A program made the position numbers and the translations under genes. From positions 47,577 to 111,576 of the forward strand of contig JAIQGC010000024.1 in the NCBI GenBank assembly GCA_020072805.1: a stretch of 64,000 nt of DNA, written 5' to 3'. The stretch is from Terriglobia bacterium. Its GTDB lineage: Bacteria > Acidobacteriota > Terriglobia > Acidiferrales > UBA7541. Shown here one piece after another: positions 34,852 through 42,350 of the stretch (its first letter is position 1; each line of letters opens with the position of its first letter). Under the pieces are notes generated by a model. It was given only the letters and a program-made list of their open reading frames with translations, searched no databases and was not told the origin of the DNA.

Positions 34852-35817
34852 CTATTTGCCCAGGACGGCCTTGACCGCCTTGACGATCTTGGCTTCGTCC
34901 GGGAGCACGAACGTCTCCATCGGCTCGCTGTAGGGGATGGAGGTATCCAGCGCGGTCACCATCCTGACCGGCGCCTTCAGCAGATCAAATCCGTGTTCGG
35001 CCACTTCGGCGGCGATGATCGCCGAAACGGAAGCATGGCGCGGGGCCTGATCCACCAGCACCAGCCGTCCGGTCTTTTTGAGCGAAGTGAGAATGGTCTG
35101 CACATCGAGAGGAGCGATCGTGCGCGGGTCAATCACCTCTACGCTGATGCCCTCCTTGGCCAGCGCTTCGGCGGCGGCCAGGGAATGCTTGACCATCCAT
35201 CCAGTGGCCACGAGCGTGACGTCCGAACCGGTGCGCTTGATATCGGCCACGCCGAAGGGGATGACGAACTCGCCGTCGGGCACCGGGCCTTTGTCGATCG
35301 TCAGCATGTAGTGGTGCAGGTACACGACCGGATTGTCGTCGCGGATGGCCGCAGCCATCAGTCCCTTGGCGTCGGCGGGCGTGGAGGGAAGAACCACTTT
35401 CAGACCGGGAATGCCCATCATGGTGTGATAGATGCAGTTGGAATGCTGCCCGGCCCAGCCCGCGGCGAATCCGTATCCCGCCTTGAAGACCAGGGGCACC
35501 TTGACCTGCCCGCCGGTCATGTAGCGGATGCGCGGCGCCTCGTTGAGCACCTGGCCCATGGCCACCAGCATGAATTCGCTCATCCACAGTTCGACGACGG
35601 GGCGCAGGCCGGTCATGGCCGCGCCCACGGCGATGCCCATCTCCGCGGTTTCCGAAATGGGGGTGATGCGCACGCGGTCCTTGCCAAACTGGCGGACCAT
35701 GGGATCGCGCTCGGTCATGCCCAAATTCTGGCCGTAGAAAATCACGTCGGAATCGCGCTTCATCTCTTCCACCAGGGCGGTGGCCATCGCTTCGGCGTAC
35801 ATCATTTCGCGCGGCAT
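34852..35817 (-). CDS. 2-oxo acid/acetoin dehydrogenase-type E1 component, beta subunit
   Basis: 321 residues. Transketolase-like pyrimidine and C-terminal domains: MMYAEAMATALVEEMKRDSDVIFYGQNLG, RVRITPISETAEMGIAVGAAMTGLRPVVELW (the glutamate that activates ThDP is in SETAE), PGLKVVLPSTPADAKGLMAAAIRDDNPVVYLHH, and SVEVIDPRTIAPLD. With E1 alpha it forms an alpha2beta2 ThDP enzyme that decarboxylates a 2-oxo acid or cleaves a C-C bond and hands the acyl group to lipoate. It follows E1 alpha by 14 bases. Sequence does not fix pyruvate, branched-chain or acetoin-type specificity. Confidence 0.87.
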   Translation of the reverse strand: MPREMMYAEAMATALVEEMKRDSDVIFYGQNLGMTERDPMVRQFGKDRVRITPISETAEMGIAVGAAMTGLRPVVELWMSEFMLVAMGQVLNEAPRIRYMTGGQVKVPLVFKAGYGFAAGWAGQHSNCIYHTMMGIPGLKVVLPSTPADAKGLMAAAIRDDNPVVYLHHYMLTIDKGPVPDGEFVIPFGVADIKRTGSDVTLVATGWMVKHSLAAAEALAKEGISVEVIDPRTIAPLDVQTILTSLKKTGRLVLVDQAPRHASVSAIIAAEVAEHGFDLLKAPVRMVTALDTSIPYSEPMETFVLPDEAKIVKAVKAVLGK

Positions 35818-35831
35818 CGGTTTCTCCCTCT

Positions 35832-36067
35832 CTAGGCGTACACGTACTTGAGTGCGTCTTCGGGCGCCGGGAAGGGGCTTTTCAGCGCGAACTGCACCAC
35901 CTCTTCCATCTCCGCGCGAACGCCTTCTTCGATTTTCTTGGCCGCTTCGTCGCTCAGCGTAGCGTTGCCAGTTAGCTTGGCGCGGAACTGCAGAATGGGA
36001 TCGCGCGCGCGCGCCGCCGCGTATTCCGCTTTCCGCCCGTAGGTTTCAATCGCTTCGTGCTCGGGGG
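35832..36067 (-). pseudogene. Out-of-frame C-terminal part of E1 alpha
   Basis: Reading the minus strand in the frame one base off the E1 alpha ORF gives PEHEAIETYGRKAEYAAARARD, then about 50 more residues ending ALKYVYA and TAG at 35834-35832. This is a normal E1 alpha tail. The frame changes at the G5 run 36063-36067 (C5 on the coding strand); removing one base joins TQFP to EHEAIETYG and gives a 343-residue protein of standard length. Confidence 0.85.
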
Positions 36068-36864
36068 AACTGCGTGGGCACGGGAGGCACGGTGATAGCG
36101 TTGCCGTGCGCGCTGAAACGGTAGAACTTGGATTCGATCAGGCTGGGCCCGCGTCCGGCGCGCGCGCGTTCCACGGCCGTGCCCACTGCTTCAAACACCT
36201 TCAGCACGTCCGTTCCGTCCACGGTCACGCCGGGAATGCTGTAGGCCTGGGCCTTCTGCGAGAGCGGGTCGCCGGCGGCTTCGTTGGCGTCTTCCAAGCT
36301 GACGTGCGTATAGACCTGATAGCCGTTGTTTTCGAGGATGTACACGATGGGCAGCTTCCACACCGAAGCCATATTGAGCGACTCATGGAACGCGCCCTGC
36401 TTGCTCGCTCCATCGCCGAAAAAGCAGTAGACCACCTGCCCCGTCTTTTTCACCTGCGCCGTCAGCGCCGCTCCGGTAGCATGGGCGATGGATTGGCCGA
36501 TGATGCCCGAAGTTCCCGGAAAGTGATGGGCGGGATCGGCCAGGTGCATCGAGCCGCCGTAGCCCTGGCACAGCCCGTCCTTGCGGCCATAAATTTCGGC
36601 CATGATTTTCTTGGCCGGTGAGCCCAGCACGATGGGATAGCCGTGGCAGCGGTAGGTGGGCATGGCCAAATCTGTTTCGTTGCGCGTGGCCAGCGAACCC
36701 ACAATGGAGGCTTCCGCGCCGTCGGCCAGATGCGAGTGCCCGCGAATCGCTCCGGGATGCTCGATGAAGGTGCGCTTGATGCGCTCCTCGAACTCGCGAA
36801 TGCGCACCATCTGCGTGTACATCCAGATCAGGCGCTCTTGGGAAAGTGCTTCCCGCTTTTCCAT
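36046..36864 (-). CDS. 2-oxo acid/acetoin dehydrogenase-type E1 component, alpha subunit, frameshifted near its 3' end
   Basis: The open frame encodes about 272 residues. ThDP-binding motif VVYCFFGDGASKQGAFHESLNMASVWKLPIVYILENNGYQVYT is intact (GDG...NN), as are MPTYRCHGYPIVLG and GYGGSMHLADPAHHFPGTSGIIGQSIAHATGAAL. The last residues PRARSD are a frameshift artefact; the true C-terminal continuation is in the next frame. Start ATG 36864 follows AGGAGGGAG. Without the tail the alpha2beta2 contacts would be impaired, so either this is a sequencing indel in a homopolymer or the gene has recently decayed. Confidence 0.82.
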   Translation of the reverse strand: MEKREALSQERLIWMYTQMVRIREFEERIKRTFIEHPGAIRGHSHLADGAEASIVGSLATRNETDLAMPTYRCHGYPIVLGSPAKKIMAEIYGRKDGLCQGYGGSMHLADPAHHFPGTSGIIGQSIAHATGAALTAQVKKTGQVVYCFFGDGASKQGAFHESLNMASVWKLPIVYILENNGYQVYTHVSLEDANEAAGDPLSQKAQAYSIPGVTVDGTDVLKVFEAVGTAVERARAGRGPSLIESKFYRFSAHGNAITVPPVPTQFPRARSD

Positions 36865-36883
36865 GACTGGCTCCCTCCTGCGT

Positions 36884-37234
36884 TCAGGACTGCGGAATAA
36901 CGTCGCCGGGCTGCCCGATATGGCCGAGCAGGTCGCCCACCGGAACTTCCGAGTCTTCCTTGGCGACAATCGCAAGCAGCACGCCCCCGGCGGGGGCGTC
37001 CAGCTCATAGTTCACCTTGTCGGTCTGCAGTTCGACGATGGGCTCGCCGGACTGGATGGCGTCGCCCACCTGCTTGAGCCACTTGATGACGATCACCTTG
37101 GTGGTGGGAATTCCGCCGGTTTTGGGAACTCGAACGCTGGTAACGATGGATTCCTCCCGCCACGAATGTGCGCCGCAAGCGCACGCGTGGGTCCGCAAAA
37201 ATCTCTCAAATTTTGGCGCTCTTCGCGCGGCCAT
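36884..37234 (-). CDS. Stand-alone lipoyl-domain protein (E2-type lipoyl carrier without acyltransferase)
   Basis: The folded part is an 87-residue biotinyl/lipoyl domain: VRVPKTGGIPTTKVIVIKWLKQVGDAIQSGEPIVELQTDKVNYELDAPAGGVLLAIVAKEDSEVPVGDLLGHIGQ, with the modified lysine in TDKVNYEL. It would carry acyl groups for the E1 pair that follows 19 bases later. There is no E2 catalytic domain and no E3 nearby. The ATG at 37234 adds a 29-residue non-conserved arginine/cysteine-rich leader; a strong GGGAGGA lies just before an ATC codon at 37147, so the true start is uncertain. The operon promoter is at 37264-37292. Confidence 0.72.
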   Translation of the reverse strand: MAARRAPKFERFLRTHACACGAHSWREESIVTSVRVPKTGGIPTTKVIVIKWLKQVGDAIQSGEPIVELQTDKVNYELDAPAGGVLLAIVAKEDSEVPVGDLLGHIGQPGDVIPQS

Positions 37235-37263
37235 CGAACGGCCGTTCAAATTGCCTACAGCGA

Positions 37264-37322
37264 TTTGTAAACCCAATTCAGGCGTCTGTCAATTCACCCT
37301 CGCGCGCGCCGGCCGATAATCG
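37264..37322 (-). promoter_or_regulatory. Promoter of the lipoyl/E1 operon with an upstream operator half-site (site D)
   Basis: TTGACA (37292-37287), 17-base spacer, TACAAA (37269-37264) on the minus strand. CGATTATCG lies at 37322-37314, with 21 bases between it and the -35 box, the place of the distal half in operators A-C (21-22 bases). The proximal half is degenerate. CGATAATCGCCA is identical over 12 bases to part of operator C. Confidence 0.65.
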
Positions 37323-37332
37323 CCACGCAAGT

Positions 37333-38901
37333 TTAATGCACGCTGCGCTCTTTGCCCGCCCAGTAGCGCTCGCGAATCTTTTTCTTGTCGGTCTTGCCCG
37401 CGCCGGTCCGGGGAATTTCCGGCCAGAACTCCGCCGACTTGGGCGCTTTCACCCCGCCCAGCCGCGCTTTGCAGTGAGCAATCAGCGCTTCTTCGCTCAG
37501 CGGCTGGGCCTCGCGCAACGCCACAATAGCCTTCACCGCTTCGCCCCACTTGGGGTCGGGCACGCCCACCACAGCGCAGTCGCGCACCTGAGGAAGCTCC
37601 ATGACACAGGCTTCCACTTCCGCGCAGTACACGTTGAAGCCCCCGGTGATGATCATGTCCTTCTTGCGGTCCACGATGTAGAAGAATCCGTCGGCGTCGC
37701 GGTAGCCGACATCCCCCGTGTGGTGCCAGCCGAACGTGCGAATCTCCGCCGTGGCTTCCGGCATCTGGTAATAGCCCGGCGTAACCAGCGTTCCACGGGC
37801 CACGATTTCCCCGCGCTGGCCCGCCGGGAGAATTTGTCCATCGTCGTCCATGGCCGCCAGGCGCACCGCTGAAGTGGCTTTTCCGCAACTGCTCAGCCGC
37901 TCCGGATGATCGCCCGCGGCGGCCGCCGCGAGAGTTTTCGTATCCAGCCAGGTCAGCAGCATGGGCGCTTCCGTCTGACCGTAGCATTGGCACATGCACG
38001 GGCCGAAAACTTCCACGGCGCGCTTGAGCTTGTCCGGGGAGACCGGAGCGGCCGCCAGGAGAAACCGGCGCAGGCTGGAATAGTCGTGCCGGCCGAGTTC
38101 CGGATGGGCCAAAAGAGAATAGAGCGCGGTGGGCGGAAGAAAAAGATGGGTGACGCGGTGGCGCTCGATATTGCGCAGCACTTCCCCGGCGTCGAAGCCG
38201 GGCATGACCACATTGGTGGCACCCAGCGGAAACAAGGCAAAAGCGACGGTGCCGGCGGCATGGGAAAGCGGAGCGGTGCTCAGGCAAACGGGGTCGCGGT
38301 CGTCAATGCGCCAGTAGTGCGTGGCCATTTCGATCATGGAGCCCCAGGCCAGATTGGTGACCATGACGCCCTTGGCGGGACCGGTCGTGCCCCCGGTGGG
38401 CACTAAACCCATGAGCTTTTCCGAATCGCCGCAGGCGCCGCCCCAGTCCTCTTCGCGCGCCGCGCTTCCCTGCTCGAGGAAAGTTTCCAGCGATGGATTT
38501 TCGCCGTCGCGCGCATCAATGCAGATCATGTGGCGGAGCGTGGGCGTGCGGCTCTGCAGCTCGCGCGCCTGCGCGGCAAAACTGCTGTGATAGAAGAGCA
38601 GGGACACTCCGGCGTATTTCATGTATTCGGCGTTGGCGTCGAGAGCGTTGCGGAAATTGATGGGCACCCAGACGCAGCCCGCGCGCAACAGCCCCACCAT
38701 GCAGAACAGCACCCGCGGGTCATTGGGCGAATAAATGGCCACGCGCTCTTCGTTGCGCAGCCCGGCGGCGCGCAGCGCGGCGGAGATGCGCCGGCTGACG
38801 GCCTGCATTTCGCGGTAGGTGTAGCTGCCGGAGGAAACCAGTATCGCGATTCGCTCGGGAAACGCTTCCGCGCCCTTGTCAAAATAATCGATGGCCCGCA
38901 T
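37333..38901 (-). CDS. AMP-dependent acyl-CoA synthetase/ligase (ANL family)
   Basis: 522 residues, standard class I adenylating enzyme. Motifs: LVPTGGTTGPAKGVMVTN (phosphate loop), CYGQTEAPMLLTW (A5), FGWHHTGDVGYRDADGFFYIVDRKKDMIITGGFNVY (A7-A8), and PRTGAGKTDKKKIRER with the C-terminal lysine (A10). It forms an acyl-AMP and then acyl-CoA in the cytoplasm. It ends 10 bases upstream of operator half-site D, so the lipoyl/E1 genes have their own promoter but follow in the same direction. Substrate unknown; an aromatic or phenylpropanoid acid is suggested by context only. Confidence 0.87.
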   Translation of the reverse strand: MRAIDYFDKGAEAFPERIAILVSSGSYTYREMQAVSRRISAALRAAGLRNEERVAIYSPNDPRVLFCMVGLLRAGCVWVPINFRNALDANAEYMKYAGVSLLFYHSSFAAQARELQSRTPTLRHMICIDARDGENPSLETFLEQGSAAREEDWGGACGDSEKLMGLVPTGGTTGPAKGVMVTNLAWGSMIEMATHYWRIDDRDPVCLSTAPLSHAAGTVAFALFPLGATNVVMPGFDAGEVLRNIERHRVTHLFLPPTALYSLLAHPELGRHDYSSLRRFLLAAAPVSPDKLKRAVEVFGPCMCQCYGQTEAPMLLTWLDTKTLAAAAAGDHPERLSSCGKATSAVRLAAMDDDGQILPAGQRGEIVARGTLVTPGYYQMPEATAEIRTFGWHHTGDVGYRDADGFFYIVDRKKDMIITGGFNVYCAEVEACVMELPQVRDCAVVGVPDPKWGEAVKAIVALREAQPLSEEALIAHCKARLGGVKAPKSAEFWPEIPRTGAGKTDKKKIRERYWAGKERSVH

Positions 38902-38977
38902 CCGGAAAAATCCTCCCCGGCGGGAATCGCGTGCGCGACTCCCGCCGCCGCTCCTTCATTTTCCGTTCAGCACTTTC

Positions 38978-40090
38978 TTACGAGGTTACCTTGGCGCGGG
39001 AAAGCCCGAAGTTCTCGAGCGTGCGCAGCAGATCGCGATGGCCCAGAGCCGCGCAGGGCGAAGCATAGCCCACCGTGCGCGGGGAGCCGTGCACCAGCAC
39101 GTGCGCCGCGTAGGCCTGCACCAGCCCGGTCTGGCGGTAGGTGCAATTCCCCACCATGGTGCACTGCACCGAAGTCATGCTGCCGCGCGCGTAGACCACG
39201 TCAATGGTGCGGTTCACGCGCGAATTTTCCCGCGGCGGCGTTCCCGCCTGCACCGAACTGGCCATTTCCGCCAGGACCTTCTCCTGCTCCGCCTTGGGCA
39301 GCGGGCGGATATTTTCCTCGAAATGTTTTTCCGTGGCCAGAACCTTTTCCATGATTCCGCGGTCGAGCAATCCGCCGAGCGTTTTCACGTTGGCGATTTG
39401 CGGATGGTCCTTGTACCAGACCGGGTGCGGAAAGCCGCCCCAGGGAAGAACCAGTTGCGTGAGCGCCTGGCCGGGCACGATCGCTTCATGCGCGGTGGCG
39501 CGGGCCCACGGCTTGTACTCGTTCTGCTCCAGATAATAAGCGTCGGTGGGAATCGCCGCGAAAATCGTCTGCGTCGAACCAAACGTGGGCATGCCCTTGA
39601 ACATGGAAATAATCTCGACGGTGTCGATTCCTTCCGTCTCCAGGCACAGGCGCACGGCAATATCGCTGGCCGCGGACATATAGGCCATGCCGGGGGCCAG
39701 CAGCAGCCCCTTCTGCGCGAATTTATCGCCCCAATTTTCCGCGGCGTTGCGGTGCCAGGCCTGCTCTCCGCCGATGTCGATGTAATGGCAGCCGGCCTTG
39801 AGGCAGGCTTCGACGACGCGCGGGCCGTTGTAGAGGAACGGGCCCACTGTGTTGCAGACAACCTTGGCCCCAGTGAACAGCTTGGTGAGTTCCTCGACGG
39901 AGCCGCCGGTTTCGGCCACCTCGTAGTTGGCCGTCTCGATGCCCGGGACGCGGCTCATCACGTCCTCGATTCGCGCGCGGCTGCGCCCCGCGGCGATGAA
40001 GGGCAGGTTATACTCGCGCAGGAATTCGACAACCAGGCGTCCGGAAAATCCGTTCGCTCCGTATACGATGACTGGCTTCTTGCTGCTCAT
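38978..40090 (-). CDS. Saccharopine dehydrogenase-like NAD(P)-dependent oxidoreductase
   Basis: About 370 residues. The N-terminal Rossmann motif VIVYGANGFSGRLVVEFLREYNLPFIAAGRS and VVCNTVGPFLYNGPRVVEACLKAGCHYIDIGGEQAW are typical of saccharopine-dehydrogenase-like and trans-acting enoyl reductase-like proteins. The C-terminal part is not specific. Actual substrates in this family vary (lipids, polyketides, amino acids), so no reaction is claimed. ATG 40090 is preceded by GGAGGACC. Divergent from a small HxlR regulator, which probably controls it. Confidence 0.75.
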   Translation of the reverse strand: MSSKKPVIVYGANGFSGRLVVEFLREYNLPFIAAGRSRARIEDVMSRVPGIETANYEVAETGGSVEELTKLFTGAKVVCNTVGPFLYNGPRVVEACLKAGCHYIDIGGEQAWHRNAAENWGDKFAQKGLLLAPGMAYMSAASDIAVRLCLETEGIDTVEIISMFKGMPTFGSTQTIFAAIPTDAYYLEQNEYKPWARATAHEAIVPGQALTQLVLPWGGFPHPVWYKDHPQIANVKTLGGLLDRGIMEKVLATEKHFEENIRPLPKAEQEKVLAEMASSVQAGTPPRENSRVNRTIDVVYARGSMTSVQCTMVGNCTYRQTGLVQAYAAHVLVHGSPRTVGYASPCAALGHRDLLRTLENFGLSRAKVTS

Positions 40091-40170
40091 GGAGGTCCTC
40101 CGATGGGCCGGGGCGGTCACACTCCGCATCCCCTGGCACTGCAAGCCATTTTAGTCTAAAGTCTCTTTTA

Positions 40171-40182
40171 TGCCAGTAGGCA
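40171..40182. promoter_or_regulatory. Short palindrome between the reductase and HxlR genes
   Basis: TGCCAGTAGGCA (TGCC/GGCA arms) lies in the divergent region if the HxlR protein starts at 40230. A possible HxlR operator; support is limited to position and symmetry. Confidence 0.35.
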
Positions 40183-40229
40183 CCTTTTCGAAACCAGGTA
40201 CCCCGGTAAAGCCCCAGGGAGGTTCCCGC

Positions 40230-40550
40230 ATGGAAGAGTTCGATTGCCCGGTTCAGCTCACCACCAACATCATCGGCGGAAAATGGAAACCGCTGATTCT
40301 CTATTATCTTCAGGCGCACACGCGGCGCTTCGGCGAACTGCAGCGGCTGGTTCCCGCGGCCACCAAAAAAATGCTCACGCAGCGCCTGCGCGAACTGGAA
40401 AAGGACGGCATCATCCTGCGCAAGGTCTATGCCCAGGTGCCTCCGCGCGTCGAATACTCGCTCACCCGCCACGGCCAGAGCCTGCGCCCCATCCTGGAAT
40501 TGATGTCCGCCTGGGGAAAGAAGCACCGCGTGCGCCACAGCGGAAATTAG
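40230..40550 (+). CDS. HxlR-family winged-helix regulator
   Basis: About 106 residues. MEEFDCPVQLTTNIIGGKWKPLILYYLQAHTRRFGELQRLVPAATKKMLTQRLRELEKDGIILRKVYAQVPPRVEYSLTRHG is a full HxlR domain: Cys near the N-terminus (CPV), IGGKWKPLIL, KMLTQRLRELE recognition helix, YSLTxxG wing. ATG 40230 after GGGAGG is preferred; ATG 40170 would add a non-conserved 20-residue leader. These proteins often sense reactive or aromatic compounds through the cysteine. Divergent from the saccharopine-dehydrogenase-like gene. Confidence 0.83.
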   Translation: MEEFDCPVQLTTNIIGGKWKPLILYYLQAHTRRFGELQRLVPAATKKMLTQRLRELEKDGIILRKVYAQVPPRVEYSLTRHGQSLRPILELMSAWGKKHRVRHSGN

Positions 40551-40569
40551 TCCCGCCCCGCGCCGCCCG

Positions 40570-41424
40570 CTATTTCAGCAGGCCGGAAATCTCCTCCGCC
40601 GCGCTCTGCAAGTGCGGCAGAAACGTTCCCACCATATCCTGCACGGAAACCCGCTGCGCGTGCGCCCCCACGTTCAGCGCGGCAATCACCTTCCCCGAGG
40701 AATTGCGGATGGGCACCGCCAGCGCGCGCAGTCCGATCTCCAGCTCCTGGTCCACCAGCGCATACCCGTTGGTGCGCACAAACTGAATCGCATGGCGCAA
40801 ATCGGCCATGCTCACGATCGTGCGCGCCGTGTGCGGAACCAGTTCGGCGCGGGCCAGTTGCGCTTCCAAATCTTCGGGAGAAAGGCTCGCCAGCATCACC
40901 CGCCCCAGCGACGTGTTAATCGCCGGCAACCGGCTGCCCATGGACAGGTCAATCGCCAGGATGCGAGTCACATTCGAATGCGCCACGTGGATCACGTCGC
41001 TGCCGTCCAGCATGGCAATCGAGCAGCTTTCGCGCAGCGTCTGGCTCAAGCGGTCCAGGATGGGCTGCGCCAGCTTGGCCACCGGCAACGACGAAATATA
41101 CGAATGCCCCAGCGTCAGTATCCGCGGCCGCAGCGAAAAATGCCGCCCGTCTTCGCTGACCGCCAGCCCCAGCTTGGTCAGCGTGTACAGGCAGCGGCGC
41201 ACCGCGGCCCGCGAAAGCCCCGTCGTCACGCTCAACTGCGAAATGGTCAGAAAGGACTTGGCGTGAGAAAACGCTTGAATCACCGCCAGCCCCCGCGCCA
41301 GCGAAGTCATGAAGTTGGGGTCGCCGCTAAAAACGTCAATCAGCGCCGCGGGGAGCACGGAAGGATTCGAGGAGTCCCCCAGCGGGATCACGTCTGGTCG
41401 TTGCGGTTTGATCTTCGTACTCAG
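40570..41424 (-). CDS. pcaR: IclR-family regulator of the PcaR/PcaU/PobR subgroup
   Basis: About 284 residues from a CTG start, close to known PcaR lengths. DPNFMTSLARGLAVIQAFSHAKSFLTISQLSVTTGLSRAAVRRCLYTLTKLG is nearly the PcaR-type helix-turn-helix region, and CSIAMLDGSDVIHVAHS with LVDQELEIGLRALAVPIRNSSGKVIAALNV is the effector domain. The ORF track start (GTG 41502) lies inside operator C and upstream of a likely -10 box, so it cannot be right. CTG 41424 has GGAAGGTG five bases upstream; ATG 41310 is the alternative but has no RBS. Divergent from pcaHGBD; expected to bind the GATAATCG operators and respond to a pathway intermediate such as beta-ketoadipate. Confidence 0.85.
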   Translation of the reverse strand: MSTKIKPQRPDVIPLGDSSNPSVLPAALIDVFSGDPNFMTSLARGLAVIQAFSHAKSFLTISQLSVTTGLSRAAVRRCLYTLTKLGLAVSEDGRHFSLRPRILTLGHSYISSLPVAKLAQPILDRLSQTLRESCSIAMLDGSDVIHVAHSNVTRILAIDLSMGSRLPAINTSLGRVMLASLSPEDLEAQLARAELVPHTARTIVSMADLRHAIQFVRTNGYALVDQELEIGLRALAVPIRNSSGKVIAALNVGAHAQRVSVQDMVGTFLPHLQSAAEEISGLLK

Positions 41425-41473
41425 AACAGCACCTTCCCGTGAGCTTGCTAATCGCCAGGGAACAGAAAAAAGG

Positions 41474-41550
41474 ATAATACACCCGATGTCCAATATTCGC
41501 ACACGTTTTCGATAATCGCCATTGACACTTTTTCCTTAATTTAATACATT
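41474..41550. promoter_or_regulatory. Operator C with the divergent pcaR and pcaH promoters
   Basis: AATATTCG (41492-41499), 10-base spacer, CGATAATC (41510-41517). Four bases on, the plus strand has TTGACA (41522-41527), 17 bases, TACATT (41545-41550), leading to pcaH at 41642. On the minus strand TATTAT (41479-41474) is a -10 box for pcaR whose -35 region is covered by the operator, which suggests autorepression together with activation of pcaH. Confidence 0.82.
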
Positions 41551-41641
41551 TTCCTCTACATTTTATTGCTCCCTGATTTTGAGGATGCGTGCTCCATCCC
41601 CCTGCGTTACTGTTTTCGGGCACTACAGGAGATCATCACCC

Positions 41642-42349
41642 ATGTCGAACATCGCCGGCTACCGCAGACCCATGGCCGGGACGCAGCCCAATCACCTGCA
41701 CCCTCCCTACGCCTCCAGCGTGGCACGCTCTCCCCGCCAGCCGCTCGTCTACCTGCCACACACCCTGTCCGAGGTGACCGGCCCGATCGTCGGGCCAGAG
41801 CGCGTGGACGTAAAAGCCTTTGACCTCACCAAGCAGCACAAAGGGGAGCCCCTCGGCGAGCGCATCGTGGTCAGCGGGCGGGTGATTGACGAAAACGGCC
41901 GCCCCGTGCCGCACACTCTGGTGGAAATTTGGCAGGCCAATTCCGCCGGGCGCTACCTGCACAAAGTAGACCAGCACAACGCTCCGCTGGACCCGAACTT
42001 CACAGGCTGCGGGCATACCCTGACCGACAGCGAAGGCCGCTACCGCTTCGTCAGCATCCGCCCCGGCGAATATCCCTGGAAAAATCACTACAACGCCTGG
42101 CGCCCCGCGCACATCCATTTTTCGCTCTTCGGCCCGGCCTTCGCCACGCGTCTGGTCACGCAGATGTATTTCCAGGGCGATCCGCTCATCCCCTACGATC
42201 CCATCTTCAACTGCACCAGCGACGAAAAGGCCCGCAACCGGCTGATCTCCCAGTTCGACTGGGAATCCACGATTCCCGAGCAGGCCCTCGGCTACAAGTT
42301 CGACATCATCCTAAACGGACGCGACTCCACACCCTGGGAGAATAAATAA
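41642..42349 (+). CDS. pcaH: Protocatechuate 3,4-dioxygenase beta subunit
   Basis: About 235 residues. With PcaG it opens the protocatechuate ring between the hydroxyls to 3-carboxy-cis,cis-muconate. The catalytic Fe(III) ligands are present in order: Tyr in AGRYLHKVDQHNAPLDPNFTGCG, Tyr in RPGEYPWKNHY and the two histidines in RPAHIHFSLFG. IVVSGRVIDENGRPVPHTLVEIWQANSAGRY is the standard dioxygenase sandwich. ATG 41642 follows AGGAGA. First gene of pcaHGBD, with its promoter touching operator C. Confidence 0.93.
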   Translation: MSNIAGYRRPMAGTQPNHLHPPYASSVARSPRQPLVYLPHTLSEVTGPIVGPERVDVKAFDLTKQHKGEPLGERIVVSGRVIDENGRPVPHTLVEIWQANSAGRYLHKVDQHNAPLDPNFTGCGHTLTDSEGRYRFVSIRPGEYPWKNHYNAWRPAHIHFSLFGPAFATRLVTQMYFQGDPLIPYDPIFNCTSDEKARNRLISQFDWESTIPEQALGYKFDIILNGRDSTPWENK

Positions 42350-42350
42350 G

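Noticed and set aside
38883-38893. AATAATCGAT as another PcaR-type half-site
   Set aside because: It lies inside the start of the acyl-CoA ligase coding sequence, has no second half at N10 and no promoter next to it.
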